A DNA stretch of 64,000 bases from Colias croceus (taxonomy: Eukaryota; Arthropoda; Insecta; Lepidoptera; Pieridae). Positions within the stretch are counted from its first letter, which is position 1; the number at the start of each line of letters is the position of its first letter. Made by a program: the position numbers and the translations under genes. Shown in pieces: positions 47,430 to 58,491 of this stretch. The notes under the pieces were generated by a model. The model was not told the DNA's origin and did not search any database. It was given only the letters and a program-made list of their open reading frames with translations. Where the stretch lies: positions 5,086,501 through 5,150,500 of the forward strand of contig NC_059548.1 of NCBI RefSeq assembly GCF_905220415.1, written 5' to 3'.

Positions 47430-48557
47430 ATGTCTAATATAATATTACAAAAATATTTAAATGATTTGCTAGAAATTAAGCAATATTTAGTTAAGTTTGG
47501 AATTAAACGTCTTAAAAGTGAAACAGCATTCGAAAAATACGAAGTAGCTAAACAAATATACAAGGAGTATAAAAACTATATACAAGTGGTAGAAATTAAA
47601 GTAGAAGAATTAAGTGTAAAATTAGAAATAGATAGTCTTTTTGATAAAATCAAAAATCTTATGACAATCATGTCGACAAAACCAGAATTTGAATTAAAAA
47701 CGGCAGTTTCTCTGTTGCCCGTAATGGACGACACAGAAAATGTCACTCTGCAGTTAATAGATGCTATTGAATTATATGTGACAATGATTTCAAAAGAAAG
47801 TATTACAAATCTTATTCAATTTGTTTGCAAGACACGGTTGTCACGAAACGCGAAATTAAGATTAAAAGATACCTATAGTAGCGTAGAAGAAATGGTTAGT
47901 GACATGAAAAAGCACCTCCTAACTACTAAGTCAGAAATCGCTTTGCAGAAAAAACTATTAAATTGTTATCAAGGAAATCGGTCGATAGATAAATTTGGAA
48001 CAGAGCTCGAGCAACTGTTTGTTAACCTTACCATCTCACAATCAAAAGGAAATTCAGACACGTTCAGTATTCTGAAATCCATAAATGAAAAACAGGCAAT
48101 ACATAAATTCGCCGATGGTCTACGGAATGACAGATTGAAAACTGTTATAGCTGCACGAAATTACAATTCGTTAAAGGACGCTATTCAAGGCGCAAAGGAT
48201 GAGGAAGTAACGATGACTTCTCCATCATCTGACCAAGTATTCTTTGCAAAAGGAAGACCCTATCATCGGGGACTCCAAGGATCTAGACACTGTGGAAAAT
48301 CATATTCCTATACTAATTCACGGTCACCAAAAACACAATTTAAGAATACATTCACCAACTATTCATGTGGTAGGAATCAAGAGAATTTTCAAAGAGGTCG
48401 AGGTAAAACAAACGGAAGGAATAAATCAAATACCCGTAGTACTCAACCATATACTCATAAAAACAGAAACCAGCAGGTAAATTTGGCCCAAAGTTCGCAA
48501 AACGAAGAGGACGAAGATGAGCAAAGCTCGATACCGAAGTGGTTTTTTCGACAATAA
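47430..48557 (+). CDS. gag: Gag polyprotein of the Gypsy element
   Basis: 375 residues. The N-terminal and middle parts are helical and charged (capsid-like; 'LLPVMDD..NVTLQLIDAIELYVTM' resembles Gag of insect Gypsy elements). The C-terminal about 90 residues are basic, Asn/Arg/Gly-rich ('NFQRGRGKTNGRNKSNTR') and likely bind RNA. There is no CCHC zinc knuckle. It overlaps pol by 41 nt, with pol in the +1 frame relative to gag. Confidence 0.85.
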   Translation: MSNIILQKYLNDLLEIKQYLVKFGIKRLKSETAFEKYEVAKQIYKEYKNYIQVVEIKVEELSVKLEIDSLFDKIKNLMTIMSTKPEFELKTAVSLLPVMDDTENVTLQLIDAIELYVTMISKESITNLIQFVCKTRLSRNAKLRLKDTYSSVEEMVSDMKKHLLTTKSEIALQKKLLNCYQGNRSIDKFGTELEQLFVNLTISQSKGNSDTFSILKSINEKQAIHKFADGLRNDRLKTVIAARNYNSLKDAIQGAKDEEVTMTSPSSDQVFFAKGRPYHRGLQGSRHCGKSYSYTNSRSPKTQFKNTFTNYSCGRNQENFQRGRGKTNGRNKSNTRSTQPYTHKNRNQQVNLAQSSQNEEDEDEQSSIPKWFFRQ

Positions 48558-51500
48558 TGAATTCGTATTAAGTTATAACAACATGAATTCAGTAAAATTT
48601 TATATAAATCATAAAAAACTAAATTTTCTATTAGACACTGGAGCATCCTTATCTATAATTAAAGATATTGCTATACAACATACTAAACACAAAGTTACCC
48701 AAAAAACAACACAAATTAAGGGCATTGGTGGAAAAATAACCTCAGACAGATATACAAAATTAACATTGAAATGTAAAAATGAAAAATTTGAACATAAATT
48801 TCATATATTTAAAACATTACCATTAAACATTGACGGTATACTCGGGCAAGACTTTTTGTCGAGATACAAATCATTACTAAATTTTGAAAACCAAACATTA
48901 ACGCTTCAAACAGATTCAAAGTATACAACAATACCAATAGACATGTTTTCAACAGAAGATATAAACACAACAAGCATAAAACTGCCACCCAGATGTGAAA
49001 AAATAATTAATATAAAAACGAACCATACTAGCAACTGTGTAATAACTTCAAAAGAGGTGTGTGATGGAGTATTCATAGCTAATACTTTGAATAAAGCCAG
49101 AAATGGAAAAATATCGATACATATTATGAATACTAGGGAAACAGAAGTAGTTTTACATTGTTTCACACCCGAAATAATACCTTTAGACGAGTTTGAATGC
49201 TTTACATTTGAAGAAGTAACAAACAATGGAGAAAGAGTTAAAAGGTTATTCGATTTACTGAAACTAGAAAACATGAACACAGAAGAACAGAAAAGTATTG
49301 CAAGTATATGTGCTAAGTTTGCAGATATATTCCACTTGTCGGGTGATCGACTGAACACTTGCAATTTATACGAACAGAAAATACACTTAAAAGAAAATAC
49401 CAATCCAGTTTACTCTAAACCTTACAGACTACCTCATTCACAGAAAGCGGAAATTAGTAAACAAATACAGGAAATGATAGACAACGATATTATCGAGGAA
49501 TCAACTTCAGAATGGTCCAGCCCATTACTGATAGTGCCTAAGAAAATAGGAGCAAATGGTGAAAAGAAATGGAGAGTTGTACTAGATTACAGAAAACTAA
49601 ATGATTGTATCAAAGACGATAAGTTCCCATTGCCAAATATTACCGAAATATTGGACTCTTTATCAGGAGCTATGTATTTTAGTCACTTAGATCTCAATCA
49701 GGGCTATTATCAAATGAAATTAGATGCAGAAAGCCGAAAATATACAGCATTTGTAGCTGATAAACATTATCAAATGAAACGTTTACCAATGGGTCTAAAA
49801 ACAAGCCCTAGCGCATTCAGTAGAGCGATGACAATTGCATTATCAGGATTAAATTATGAAAAATGCATAGTCTATCTGGATGATATTATTGTGATGGGAA
49901 GAAATTTAAATCAGCATAATAAAAATCTTATTGATGTATTCTCACGTTTAAGAAAAGTAAATATGAAATTAAACCCATTAAAATGTAATTTTTTGAAAAA
50001 AGATCTTTTGTACCTAGGTCACATCGTTACACCAGAAGGTATAAGACCAGATCCAGAAAAGATTAAAGTCATGCAAAATTATCCAACTCCTAAAAACGCA
50101 GATGAAGTCAAAAGGTTTGTTGCGTTTGCCAATTATTATAGAAAGTTCATACCAAATTTTGCAAACATTACAGCAAGTTTAAATAATTTAACCAGAAAAA
50201 ATGTTAACTTCAATTGGACTACAGATTGTCAAAATTCTTTTGAAACTTTAAAACATACACTATGTAACCCGCCTTTATTGCAATATCCAAATTTTGAAGA
50301 AAGTAATGAGTTCATTATTCATACAGACGCTTCAGGGTTAGCGATTGGAGCTGTTTTATCAAATCAAGACAAAAGACCAGTAGCATATGCCAGTCGTACT
50401 TTAAACAAAGCTGAAAGAAACTATCCTGTGATAGAAAAGGAACTTTTAGCAATTGTATGGGCTATCAAATATTTTCGACCTTACATTTATGGAAGAAAGT
50501 TCAAAATTTGTACAGATCATAGACCATTGATATACTTATTCAACATGAAAGACCCATCGAGTCGACTTACCAAATTCAGGCTATGTTTAGAAGAATACGA
50601 TTTTGTAATAGAATACACGCGAGGAAAAGATAATGTCGCTGCAGACGCTTTATCTCGTATAGTATTAACAACGGACGACCTAAAGTCTATTAATAATAAA
50701 GTCAATTGCCTCATGGTTATGACTAGAAAACAAAGAAAAATGATGGATGAAATGGAAAATAAGAAGAAGGATAACGATGAAAAAGCTGACGATTGGACTG
50801 ATCACCCAAGAGTCGTAGAAATACTTAAACGGACAAAAAATTCGATAGAATTCAATTTGGAGACTAACGAATATACGAAGAACGAGACATGTTCAGAAAA
50901 TGTCCATAGTAAAGAAAAAACATTTATGTATACACCTTCAAGGAATATGGTTACAATGAATCCTAATTCTAGATCATGGTTGAAACGAGCTTTCGCAGTG
51001 AGAGAATTAGAACAATTCTGTAACAAAGAAAATATTCAAGAATTATGCATAATAAAAAATGAAAGAAATGAAAAATTAATAAAAGAGCTAGCTCAGGAAG
51101 TAAAAAATATAAATAAGTGGCAAGGACCACGGATATGCATATTAAAAGGTGTAGTAAAAATAGAAAATATGGATGACAAAAAGGTCATACTAAATGATTT
51201 TCATATATTACCAAGCAGTGGACATGCTGGTATAAGAAGAATGACGAATAACATAAAGAAACGTTACTACTGGACAAATATGGACAATGACATATATAAC
51301 TTTGTGAATAAGTGTGAGCAATGTCAAAAGCAGAAATTTCATAAGCAAGTGAAGCAACCTATGTGCATTACTAGCACTGCATCTTCAGCTTTTGAAAAAA
51401 TATTTCTTGATACAGTTGGTCCAATAACACGAGATGTTAATGGAAATGCCTATATACTAACACTACAATGTGAGTTGACGAAATACGTGGAAGCATACCC

Positions 51501-52203
51501 AATACCAAATAAGGAAACAGACACAGTAGCTCGTGCTTTCGTTGATAATTTTATTTTACGATACGGTATTCCACAGACGATTGCAACTGACAGAGGTACT
51601 GAGTTCATTTCAGCAACTATGAAAGATGTTTGTAGATTGTTAGAAGTAAAGCAAATACAATCAACAGCATATCACCACGAAAGTATTGGTTCTTTAGAAA
51701 ACTCGCACAAAACATTGGGAGCGTTTCTAAGGATTCAAACTAACAACCAAACTCAAAATTGGAGCTCTTGGTTACAATATTGGTGTTTTGGATATAATAC
51801 AACGGTTCATAGTGAAACACAATATACACCTTATGAACTTGTATTTGGTAAATTGTGTGGTATACCAAGTAATCTTGTAAATAAAATTGATCCAATTTAC
51901 AATTTTGATAACTACCCTATTGAGTTAAAATACAGGCTACAAAAATCCCAGCAAGAAGCAAGAGAAAATTTAATACAGTCCAAATTACGTAGAAAAATCA
52001 ATTATGATAAAACAACAAATTCAATTAACTATAAAGAGGGAGATCTATTACTTGTTAAAAAAGAAAATAGAGAAAAGTTGGATCAAGTTTATATGGGACC
52101 ATACAAAGTAATAAGTGATATGAATTTCAATGTAAAAATATTACAAAATGGTAAAGAAAATATAGTTCATAAAAATAGAACAATACCGTATCATATTATA
52201 TAA
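48517..52203 (+). CDS. pol: Pol polyprotein (protease, RT, RNase H, integrase) of the Gypsy element
   Basis: 1228 residues from the ATG at 48517. The protease has 'FLLDTGAS' (Asp40). The RT runs from about 290 with 'WRVVLDYRKLND' and the catalytic 'YLDD' at 453-456. RNase H has 'IHTDASGLAIGAVL' near 600. The integrase has an HHCC zinc finger ('SGHAGIRRM...CEQCQ') and D965-D1025-E1061, the classical D-x35-E spacing, and ends with a 'GPYKVI' GPY-type module. All catalytic residues are present and there is no stop or frameshift, so it appears functional. How pol is reached is unclear: its ATG lies inside the end of gag, and a TTTTTT run in the overlap could allow +1 slippage. Confidence 0.95.
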   Translation: MSKARYRSGFFDNNEFVLSYNNMNSVKFYINHKKLNFLLDTGASLSIIKDIAIQHTKHKVTQKTTQIKGIGGKITSDRYTKLTLKCKNEKFEHKFHIFKTLPLNIDGILGQDFLSRYKSLLNFENQTLTLQTDSKYTTIPIDMFSTEDINTTSIKLPPRCEKIINIKTNHTSNCVITSKEVCDGVFIANTLNKARNGKISIHIMNTRETEVVLHCFTPEIIPLDEFECFTFEEVTNNGERVKRLFDLLKLENMNTEEQKSIASICAKFADIFHLSGDRLNTCNLYEQKIHLKENTNPVYSKPYRLPHSQKAEISKQIQEMIDNDIIEESTSEWSSPLLIVPKKIGANGEKKWRVVLDYRKLNDCIKDDKFPLPNITEILDSLSGAMYFSHLDLNQGYYQMKLDAESRKYTAFVADKHYQMKRLPMGLKTSPSAFSRAMTIALSGLNYEKCIVYLDDIIVMGRNLNQHNKNLIDVFSRLRKVNMKLNPLKCNFLKKDLLYLGHIVTPEGIRPDPEKIKVMQNYPTPKNADEVKRFVAFANYYRKFIPNFANITASLNNLTRKNVNFNWTTDCQNSFETLKHTLCNPPLLQYPNFEESNEFIIHTDASGLAIGAVLSNQDKRPVAYASRTLNKAERNYPVIEKELLAIVWAIKYFRPYIYGRKFKICTDHRPLIYLFNMKDPSSRLTKFRLCLEEYDFVIEYTRGKDNVAADALSRIVLTTDDLKSINNKVNCLMVMTRKQRKMMDEMENKKKDNDEKADDWTDHPRVVEILKRTKNSIEFNLETNEYTKNETCSENVHSKEKTFMYTPSRNMVTMNPNSRSWLKRAFAVRELEQFCNKENIQELCIIKNERNEKLIKELAQEVKNINKWQGPRICILKGVVKIENMDDKKVILNDFHILPSSGHAGIRRMTNNIKKRYYWTNMDNDIYNFVNKCEQCQKQKFHKQVKQPMCITSTASSAFEKIFLDTVGPITRDVNGNAYILTLQCELTKYVEAYPIPNKETDTVARAFVDNFILRYGIPQTIATDRGTEFISATMKDVCRLLEVKQIQSTAYHHESIGSLENSHKTLGAFLRIQTNNQTQNWSSWLQYWCFGYNTTVHSETQYTPYELVFGKLCGIPSNLVNKIDPIYNFDNYPIELKYRLQKSQQEARENLIQSKLRRKINYDKTTNSINYKEGDLLLVKKENREKLDQVYMGPYKVISDMNFNVKILQNGKENIVHKNRTIPYHII

Positions 52204-52228
52204 AAAAAATGTATTAGATATTTTTTTT

Positions 52229-52247
52229 AAAAAAAAAAGGAGAGAGA
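52229..52247 (+). other. Polypurine tract
   Basis: An uninterrupted A/G run ending GGAGAGAGA lies immediately before LTR2, the plus-strand primer site of the element. Confidence 0.8.
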
Positions 52248-52580
52248 TGTAATGTAGGTATTAGGTATAGGTGTGTACTTATACCTATATATAAATATAA
52301 TGTGACTCCTATCAGATATCACTAAGGAATTTAGGTCACACGTGTCTTTAAAAACTATAAAGAATATTATATTTAATTATTTTAATTGTTACTGGAATAT
52401 CATATTATTTCTCCTTAATTAGTAACTAGAGATAGTAATCCGACGCCTGTAATCGGATAGATATTTAGTTTAAGTACCTATTTACATTTTATTATAAAAA
52501 GGGGTAATTTCTCTAATAAAAGTCAGTGTATAACCAACCATCATTCGTTTTATTTCTCTCCACGCACACCACACATCACA
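52248..52580 (+). repeat. 3' LTR
   Basis: 333 bp. I see no difference from the 5' LTR on direct reading. Followed by the AATA duplication. Confidence 0.95.
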
Positions 52581-54120
52581 AATATTAAATAAAAATCAAA
52601 TAGGATCCCACGCGTTCACGACATAGTTTAAGAGTCAACACACACCTTTTCCCGACTTTGGCAGATATAAGTCATCTTTCTAATGACTCATATTACCTAT
52701 GATCCTAGTGAATGGCTAGAATTTTGAAAGTCAGAAGGCCTTATGCGTGCAAAGTCAATGTTAGAACATGAAAGGTTATGTATGTTAAAACGTATTTTAT
52801 TAAATTACAATCGTAAATATTATGCAGTATTCTTTTAAAAATAGGTACACAGTAGAATCGTAGCGTTTAAACGATTAAATATCAAAGTCGTGTGCATTAT
52901 GAGAGATGTAGATTACAACATTCGTTAACGCTAAATAAATATTGTTCCCTTTGAAACGCCTACAATTGCAGCGCTCTCTCAAAAAACTTTAGCTAACGAA
53001 AAAGCATGACTCCGGATACATTTTGTACGAGTCGTTTAAAAAATGGATTTCACTGGCCCTTTCAAAAACTGCATTCAAAGGATGTCTTTGATCTGTCAGG
53101 TTACCTATACACTATAACAATAGAAGCAAAAAGGGTGCGACAAAATTTTCAGCGACTATTCACCTAGGGTAATATATTTGTGCGTTGAATTATTCATTAT
53201 AATCAGTGCACTTAGGGACCGTTTTAGCCGTCCTACGCTAATGTTTTCCGAGATAATTTCGTATTAATGTATTAGGAGCGGTTAATTCTGTGTTTATAGT
53301 TTATTTTTGTTCTTGATTATATAAATTTTAGCTTGTCAACTTTCATTACGGTTTATGTAGAGTTTTATGAATACATTTTGTATTTTCAGGGTTATGATGA
53401 CGTCAAATTGGTATTTGTAATATAGTTTTCCAAGGTTCAAAAACCGAAGTAATTTGTTTTTATAGAATACCCTGGATAGATCTCTCACCCTGGATACAAA
53501 TGACATCGAATAGCACACATTGATGGGAATGAAATAAAAAATTAATCATTTCGTTGTGTAAGTAGTATCAATCCATCGTTTTCCACTCGATTGCGACGCC
53601 GACTGCAATTGACATTTTTTGGTTTTCAGCCTTAATTATTAATAAAACGGCAAAAAAGTAACAGTCACGGTGGATCCGTGATGGGTTTTACTGTTTTTAC
53701 AGGTTTGATTTGAGACTATTAAGGCGTCATCAATTCTATTGTGATAAACTGAAATCCTTTAAGCAATATGTTATGGACGGTTATTATCCTAAGTTTTATT
53801 GTCTAACGTCTTTTTATTTCTGTATATAATATAAGTATAAAGTATATATTATATAGCTAGTACATAATATAATCTACTCAATTTCTGAAAACATTACTAC
53901 GAGTTCATCAAGTTAATGGTTCAAAAAGTATACAACAGAAATATAGTTTTGTATTTGTTTATATTTAAATTACCCTTCATAAATCCACAAAGTATAACTT
54001 ACACAAATAAAATATATGACAAGCAATTGATACTATCATTCGGTTCCATTCCACACAGAGTGAAGCTACTTTCCTATAAAATATCATTGCACGCAAATGA
54101 ATAATAGTTATTTTATTTTT

Positions 54121-54190
54121 CAATTGTCCACTGTGGTCCGAGCCGGCAGAATGTCCAAGAATTAATAACGACCGGCCCGACCGCGGACAA
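54121..54190. repeat. Imperfect GC-rich palindrome
   Basis: 'caattgtccactgtggtccg' plus 'agccgg' pairs with 'ccggcccgaccgcggacaat', a stem of about 20 bp with mismatches and a small bulge around a 24-base loop. It stands out in AT-rich DNA. It may be a MITE remnant or a structured RNA; undetermined. Confidence 0.5.
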
Positions 54191-56147
54191 TCTGTGCTCT
54201 TTTTGACTGTACAACAACATTTTTGTAATTTTTTTTCTATTCAGTATCGGATAGTTTTTTGCGGTTGATGACCGTTGGTGCTTTTATGATGGCCGCGTAT
54301 GTTTTTAATAGGATGTGACAGGTAACTCGTGATGGAAGATGGATCGGCTCGAAATTTATTGGGAATGTAAAGAAAAGTTTTGATGTATGGGTCCGCGTTT
54401 ATGTAAGGTTTTGTAGGTATGGAGTGGTTAGAACATAATGTACTGATTGTATGTGTGTGAGAATAGATTAGATCATGAAAATAGAGGTGGAGATATTAAA
54501 CATTAGTTCAATTTGGCCTGAAATAGCGATGAAATGTTTTAGACAGGTATCTATTTGGAAGGGGTTCACAACTTACCTATAAGTAAGTGATAAAAATATT
54601 AATCTAGTCCTCTGTAATCCTAAACAGCATCCAGTCCATCGATACTCTCTTTTTCCAGATAAACATTCATAAAAATCTTAAGTATATTACATGCAGACAT
54701 CCTTAATCTTTCTTACAAATTTCTTGGAAATCTCTTAACTATCAGCACTAAATATGCATGCAGTGTGTGCAAGGGGAGGACTAACATTAAGCATTCGCCC
54801 GTAAATTACAATTAAAAGTCTAGATTATTATCCAAACTCTAGCTTTGCAGAAGTAGATGTAAATCTAATTACAGCTGTGTCTGTGCTCAAGGACCACCCT
54901 AATTCTTTAGTTATCATAATCTTATCTGAGCATATTTCATCACCGTACATTCAAATTATTCATCTTAGGTTTGGTGCTAATGAAATAAGTATATTCAGCA
55001 AGTATGGAATAATGGGGACGTTATATATATTAACGATTGTGTATTTTTTATATATTTTTTTATCAGACTTCTATCAGAATCAAGAAGAATATCAGAATTC
55101 TTCGTATTTCATGATAGATTATTGAATTAATTCGGTAATTAAGGAAGATAAAATTATCTCTTGATAAACAACCAACCAGCTTGGTAATTATAACTCTACA
55201 TAAAGTTCTCTATCAATGATTTTCTCCGTTCTTAACATCTAGCCTATAGAAAAAATAGCATATACATTGAAATGTTCAAGATGCTGACAATATTATAAGA
55301 GAACTAGAATCGAAACAAGAGCTTCATACGAAATAAACCATAAAACTAATTGTAAATGGAGAACGTTCAACTATTTTCAGTATGAATATTTAATACGGAA
55401 CTGTCAATTTAAAACTCGATACAAATTAGCTAAAGCCGGTTCTGAGCTGTCAAATATGATAATGATTCGAAAATAACCACTTAGCTGTAATCGATTCTTG
55501 GTTGCGATGCAAGGGGATGCATTTTCGGTGTAGGTACATCACTAGCAAGCCCATGCTTAATGAATTTATATGGAATGTGCATTTACGAACACTAGGGTTA
55601 GCGGGAAGAGGAAATTGTCTCTTTGTCAATGCTTTGAATGTTCTTATAATATAGGTACTGCTTAGCGATTTTGGGAAGGCATACATCTCAAAAACTGCCT
55701 TTAAAAATAAAGGGTGACCACTTTTTTATTGTATATTTTTGTTTTTTTTTTTAATTATTTTTTAGGTAGATAAACGAAGAATAATCGGCCAAGAAAATTT
55801 AATGTTCATTACTTTATAGTATAGAGTATATTATGGAGCATGTATAAATAAAGACAATAGAAAATATGAATCAAGATTGCTTTTTCCCGCCAAAAACCAA
55901 ACTCCAAGCTACAACAATATGAAAAACATTTCCCGTACACATAAGCGAACTGAAACCCAACTGCTTTGAATAGCACTTTGTTCATTTGTGGTGTGCAGTA
56001 AGTTAATACACGCATTGCCTAATTTTAGCGTGAGGACAGGATTGTTAATACTGACTATATTGATGTTGGTTTCTGCCTTCTGCCGCTAGGTGATATTGGT
56101 ATTTTATATGCCTTGCATTACTCAAATCAAATCTTAAATATATATTT

Positions 56148-56215
56148 ATTCGATTAGACTTCTTCTAGAAAAACTTTTGAATCGTCATTACATATTTTTT
56201 AACATTTACCACGTT
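56148..56215 (-). mobile_element. Decayed LINE 3'-end fragment, inverted
   Basis: On the minus strand it matches the 'gtaaatgtt...atgtaatgacgattc' and 'agaagtctaat' parts of the LINE 3' region at 19800-19910. Confidence 0.5.
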
Positions 56216-58491
56216 GCTTTGAATAGCTCTATATAAAGTGAAAAAGAAGAAACAGCTATTGAACAAGCTTTGAACTATTTAGAGGCAATTGTTATAGGCT
56301 GGTTTTAATAAAATATATTAAATATTATGATGGATAAAATTTAAAAGATAAGTATAATCAATTTTTAAAATAAATACTTTATTAAAAAACTAGAACTACT
56401 TCACTAATAAAATTCACTCAAGTATGAAGTAAGTATATTTAGTGTCGAAATTTTTCCTTATTATGATAAGCCCCATGTTATAAGTAATTTCATAAAAACT
56501 GGTGAAATATGAGAAACATTTACGGAAAAGCGAAGGCAAGAATATACATTGTTTCATACGATTTTATAAACGTAAATATAAGGTATTTTTTATAACATAG
56601 ATATTATGCTCCAATCCATTTATCATGAACATTAATCAATTTGAAGCGATTTATTTATAAAGGGTGCACTTGCATTATCTTAAACATGTTTTACTTAACA
56701 ATTAACATAAGTAATTAAACTTCCTGTTTGTGTTTTGAAAAATGTTCACTTTACGCAAAAAGTATTTTGATTTATAAAATTGTATTTCTTTTATTTATTT
56801 AATAAGCTACGGATTTTATCTTTTTAATATGATAATTACCTATAATGTAAGTATAATTTGATAAGTCATGCAAATTTTTTACCTATTTGTGATTGTGTGT
56901 TGTGGTAAAGTATTTAGAAGAAGGGATATATTTTAATAAAAATAGTGCTCATTTGCTTGAACGTTTTTTTTTCTTTAACTGGCAAGACGTCATCATTATA
57001 AAGATCATAGGCTTAATTTTGACACATTCGACTCGAGCGAAAAAAAAAATTTGAATTCCATTTTTAAACGTCTGTCAGGCAAACAATTTCCAGGGTGCAG
57101 ATAATGAATAAAATAGCTATAAGCATAGACTACATTAAGGAACATGTTAGGTGTACACTGCGCGCAAAATGTAGCGGAATTAAGTGCATGATTAGCATAC
57201 GTAATTACTACTCTTATCGGCAGCTTAATTGCGCTAAGAAATCGCCGGTGCGCCGATATGCGTAATGTATTTCGATTCTTAGTTTATATTTTGAATTATT
57301 ACAGTAAAGCAGATGTGATAAGCTGTGGAATGTAATTAACGAGATGCCATACGATTATTTACTGGTAACCTTATTTCCAGAGCTGTCATAGAAAAAAAAA
57401 ATATCTAATAAAAAAAAGTTGTCTATGGAACTTTCAAAGACAAGTTGCGTACAAGCGGGCACTATTTATATGCGTAATCCTTTGAATCATATCGACTACC
57501 GTTTGGAGTCAGTAACTTTGTCTTTGCGTTAATTTATTTAATTCGCCGGTCTGTATATGCTGGTCTAATTGCCGACTCGACGTAAGCCAACTTATCATAA
57601 TGTCTCGCAAATCACGACGCAACAAGAATAAATCTATATGATAGGAACTATGAGTAGGGCTGCCTCGTGAATAATTATTGTAATATGCGCTAATCTAGTT
57701 AAACTTGTAAGATAATTTCTGGAATGTGTAGGTATGCTATTAATCTTGCAGATAAAATAACATATTTATTAATCGATGCATGTCTGCGATGCATGTGACA
57801 GAAGTAATTAATGTTGGTAAAATTGAAAATATAGATACAAAATCTAATTTACTTGGTTTTTTGCTCGTTAATCATGTATGTACATTGTACAAACATTTTC
57901 TTTGAAATAAATCTAATCCCTAATACGAATTGTTGGGTGTACTTACTTCTGATATGTAATTTAATCTAACTCCAAAATATTTAATTAAATCAGTACTTTA
58001 ATATATTATATTTATAAACGTATTCATCATATAAAATATTAACTCTCGTAGACGAGCCCTACACAAAAAAGCTCGATAAATTAATACAGAAAGACGCTCT
58101 TCGCCGCACACGCAGCATTCACCAAATTGTTTTATTGTATATCAACACGAGATTATTAGCACACGACCACCTGCATTAATGTTATTGTGACACACGTCGT
58201 ATATCTTGATTATTTAGAACGAGCAATGTAATTAGAAATGTGGGGGCATCGGAAATTGTCCTTTTTTCTTGCACTTTATCGTAACGTATTGAAAGTTTTG
58301 TGATAGCAGGAGATAACTAAATGTGGTTTTTATTGCATATGTTAATATATTGGTATAACATTTTGTACATTTTTATTTTTTATCATATTAATATGAGTAT
58401 AGGTATCCTATATTTATTTTTATAATTTGTAGATAACCTTCTCAAAATATTATCTTGCCAATTATAATTATTTAAATTTAAATTAATAATA

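Larger units (their letters stand above)
46410..52580 (+). mobile_element. Complete Ty3/Gypsy LTR retrotransposon, apparently recent
   Basis: 6171 bp with two 333-bp LTRs that I read as identical. A 4-bp target duplication, AATA, lies at 46406-46409 and 52581-52584. The primer site abuts LTR1 and a purine tract abuts LTR2. Reading order: a small membrane-protein ORF (46951), gag (47430) and pol (48517, order protease-RT-RNase H-integrase, the Ty3/Gypsy order). No env-like frame lies between pol and the 3' LTR. Identical LTRs and open frames suggest a young, possibly still mobile copy. Confidence 0.95.
52585..58491. other. AT-rich stretch without a supported gene
   Basis: About 5.9 kb. It contains an imperfect GC-rich palindrome at 54121-54190 and a decayed inverted LINE tail at about 56148-56215, both listed separately. 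Less AT-rich islands near 57150-57260 and 57480-57620 might be regulatory. The open frames 54877-55125 and 53916-54104 show no domain. Confidence 0.4.

Noticed and set aside
52204..52247. Possible env gene of the Gypsy element
   Set aside because: Only 44 bp, A/T-rich and the polypurine tract, separate the pol stop from the 3' LTR; there is no room for env.
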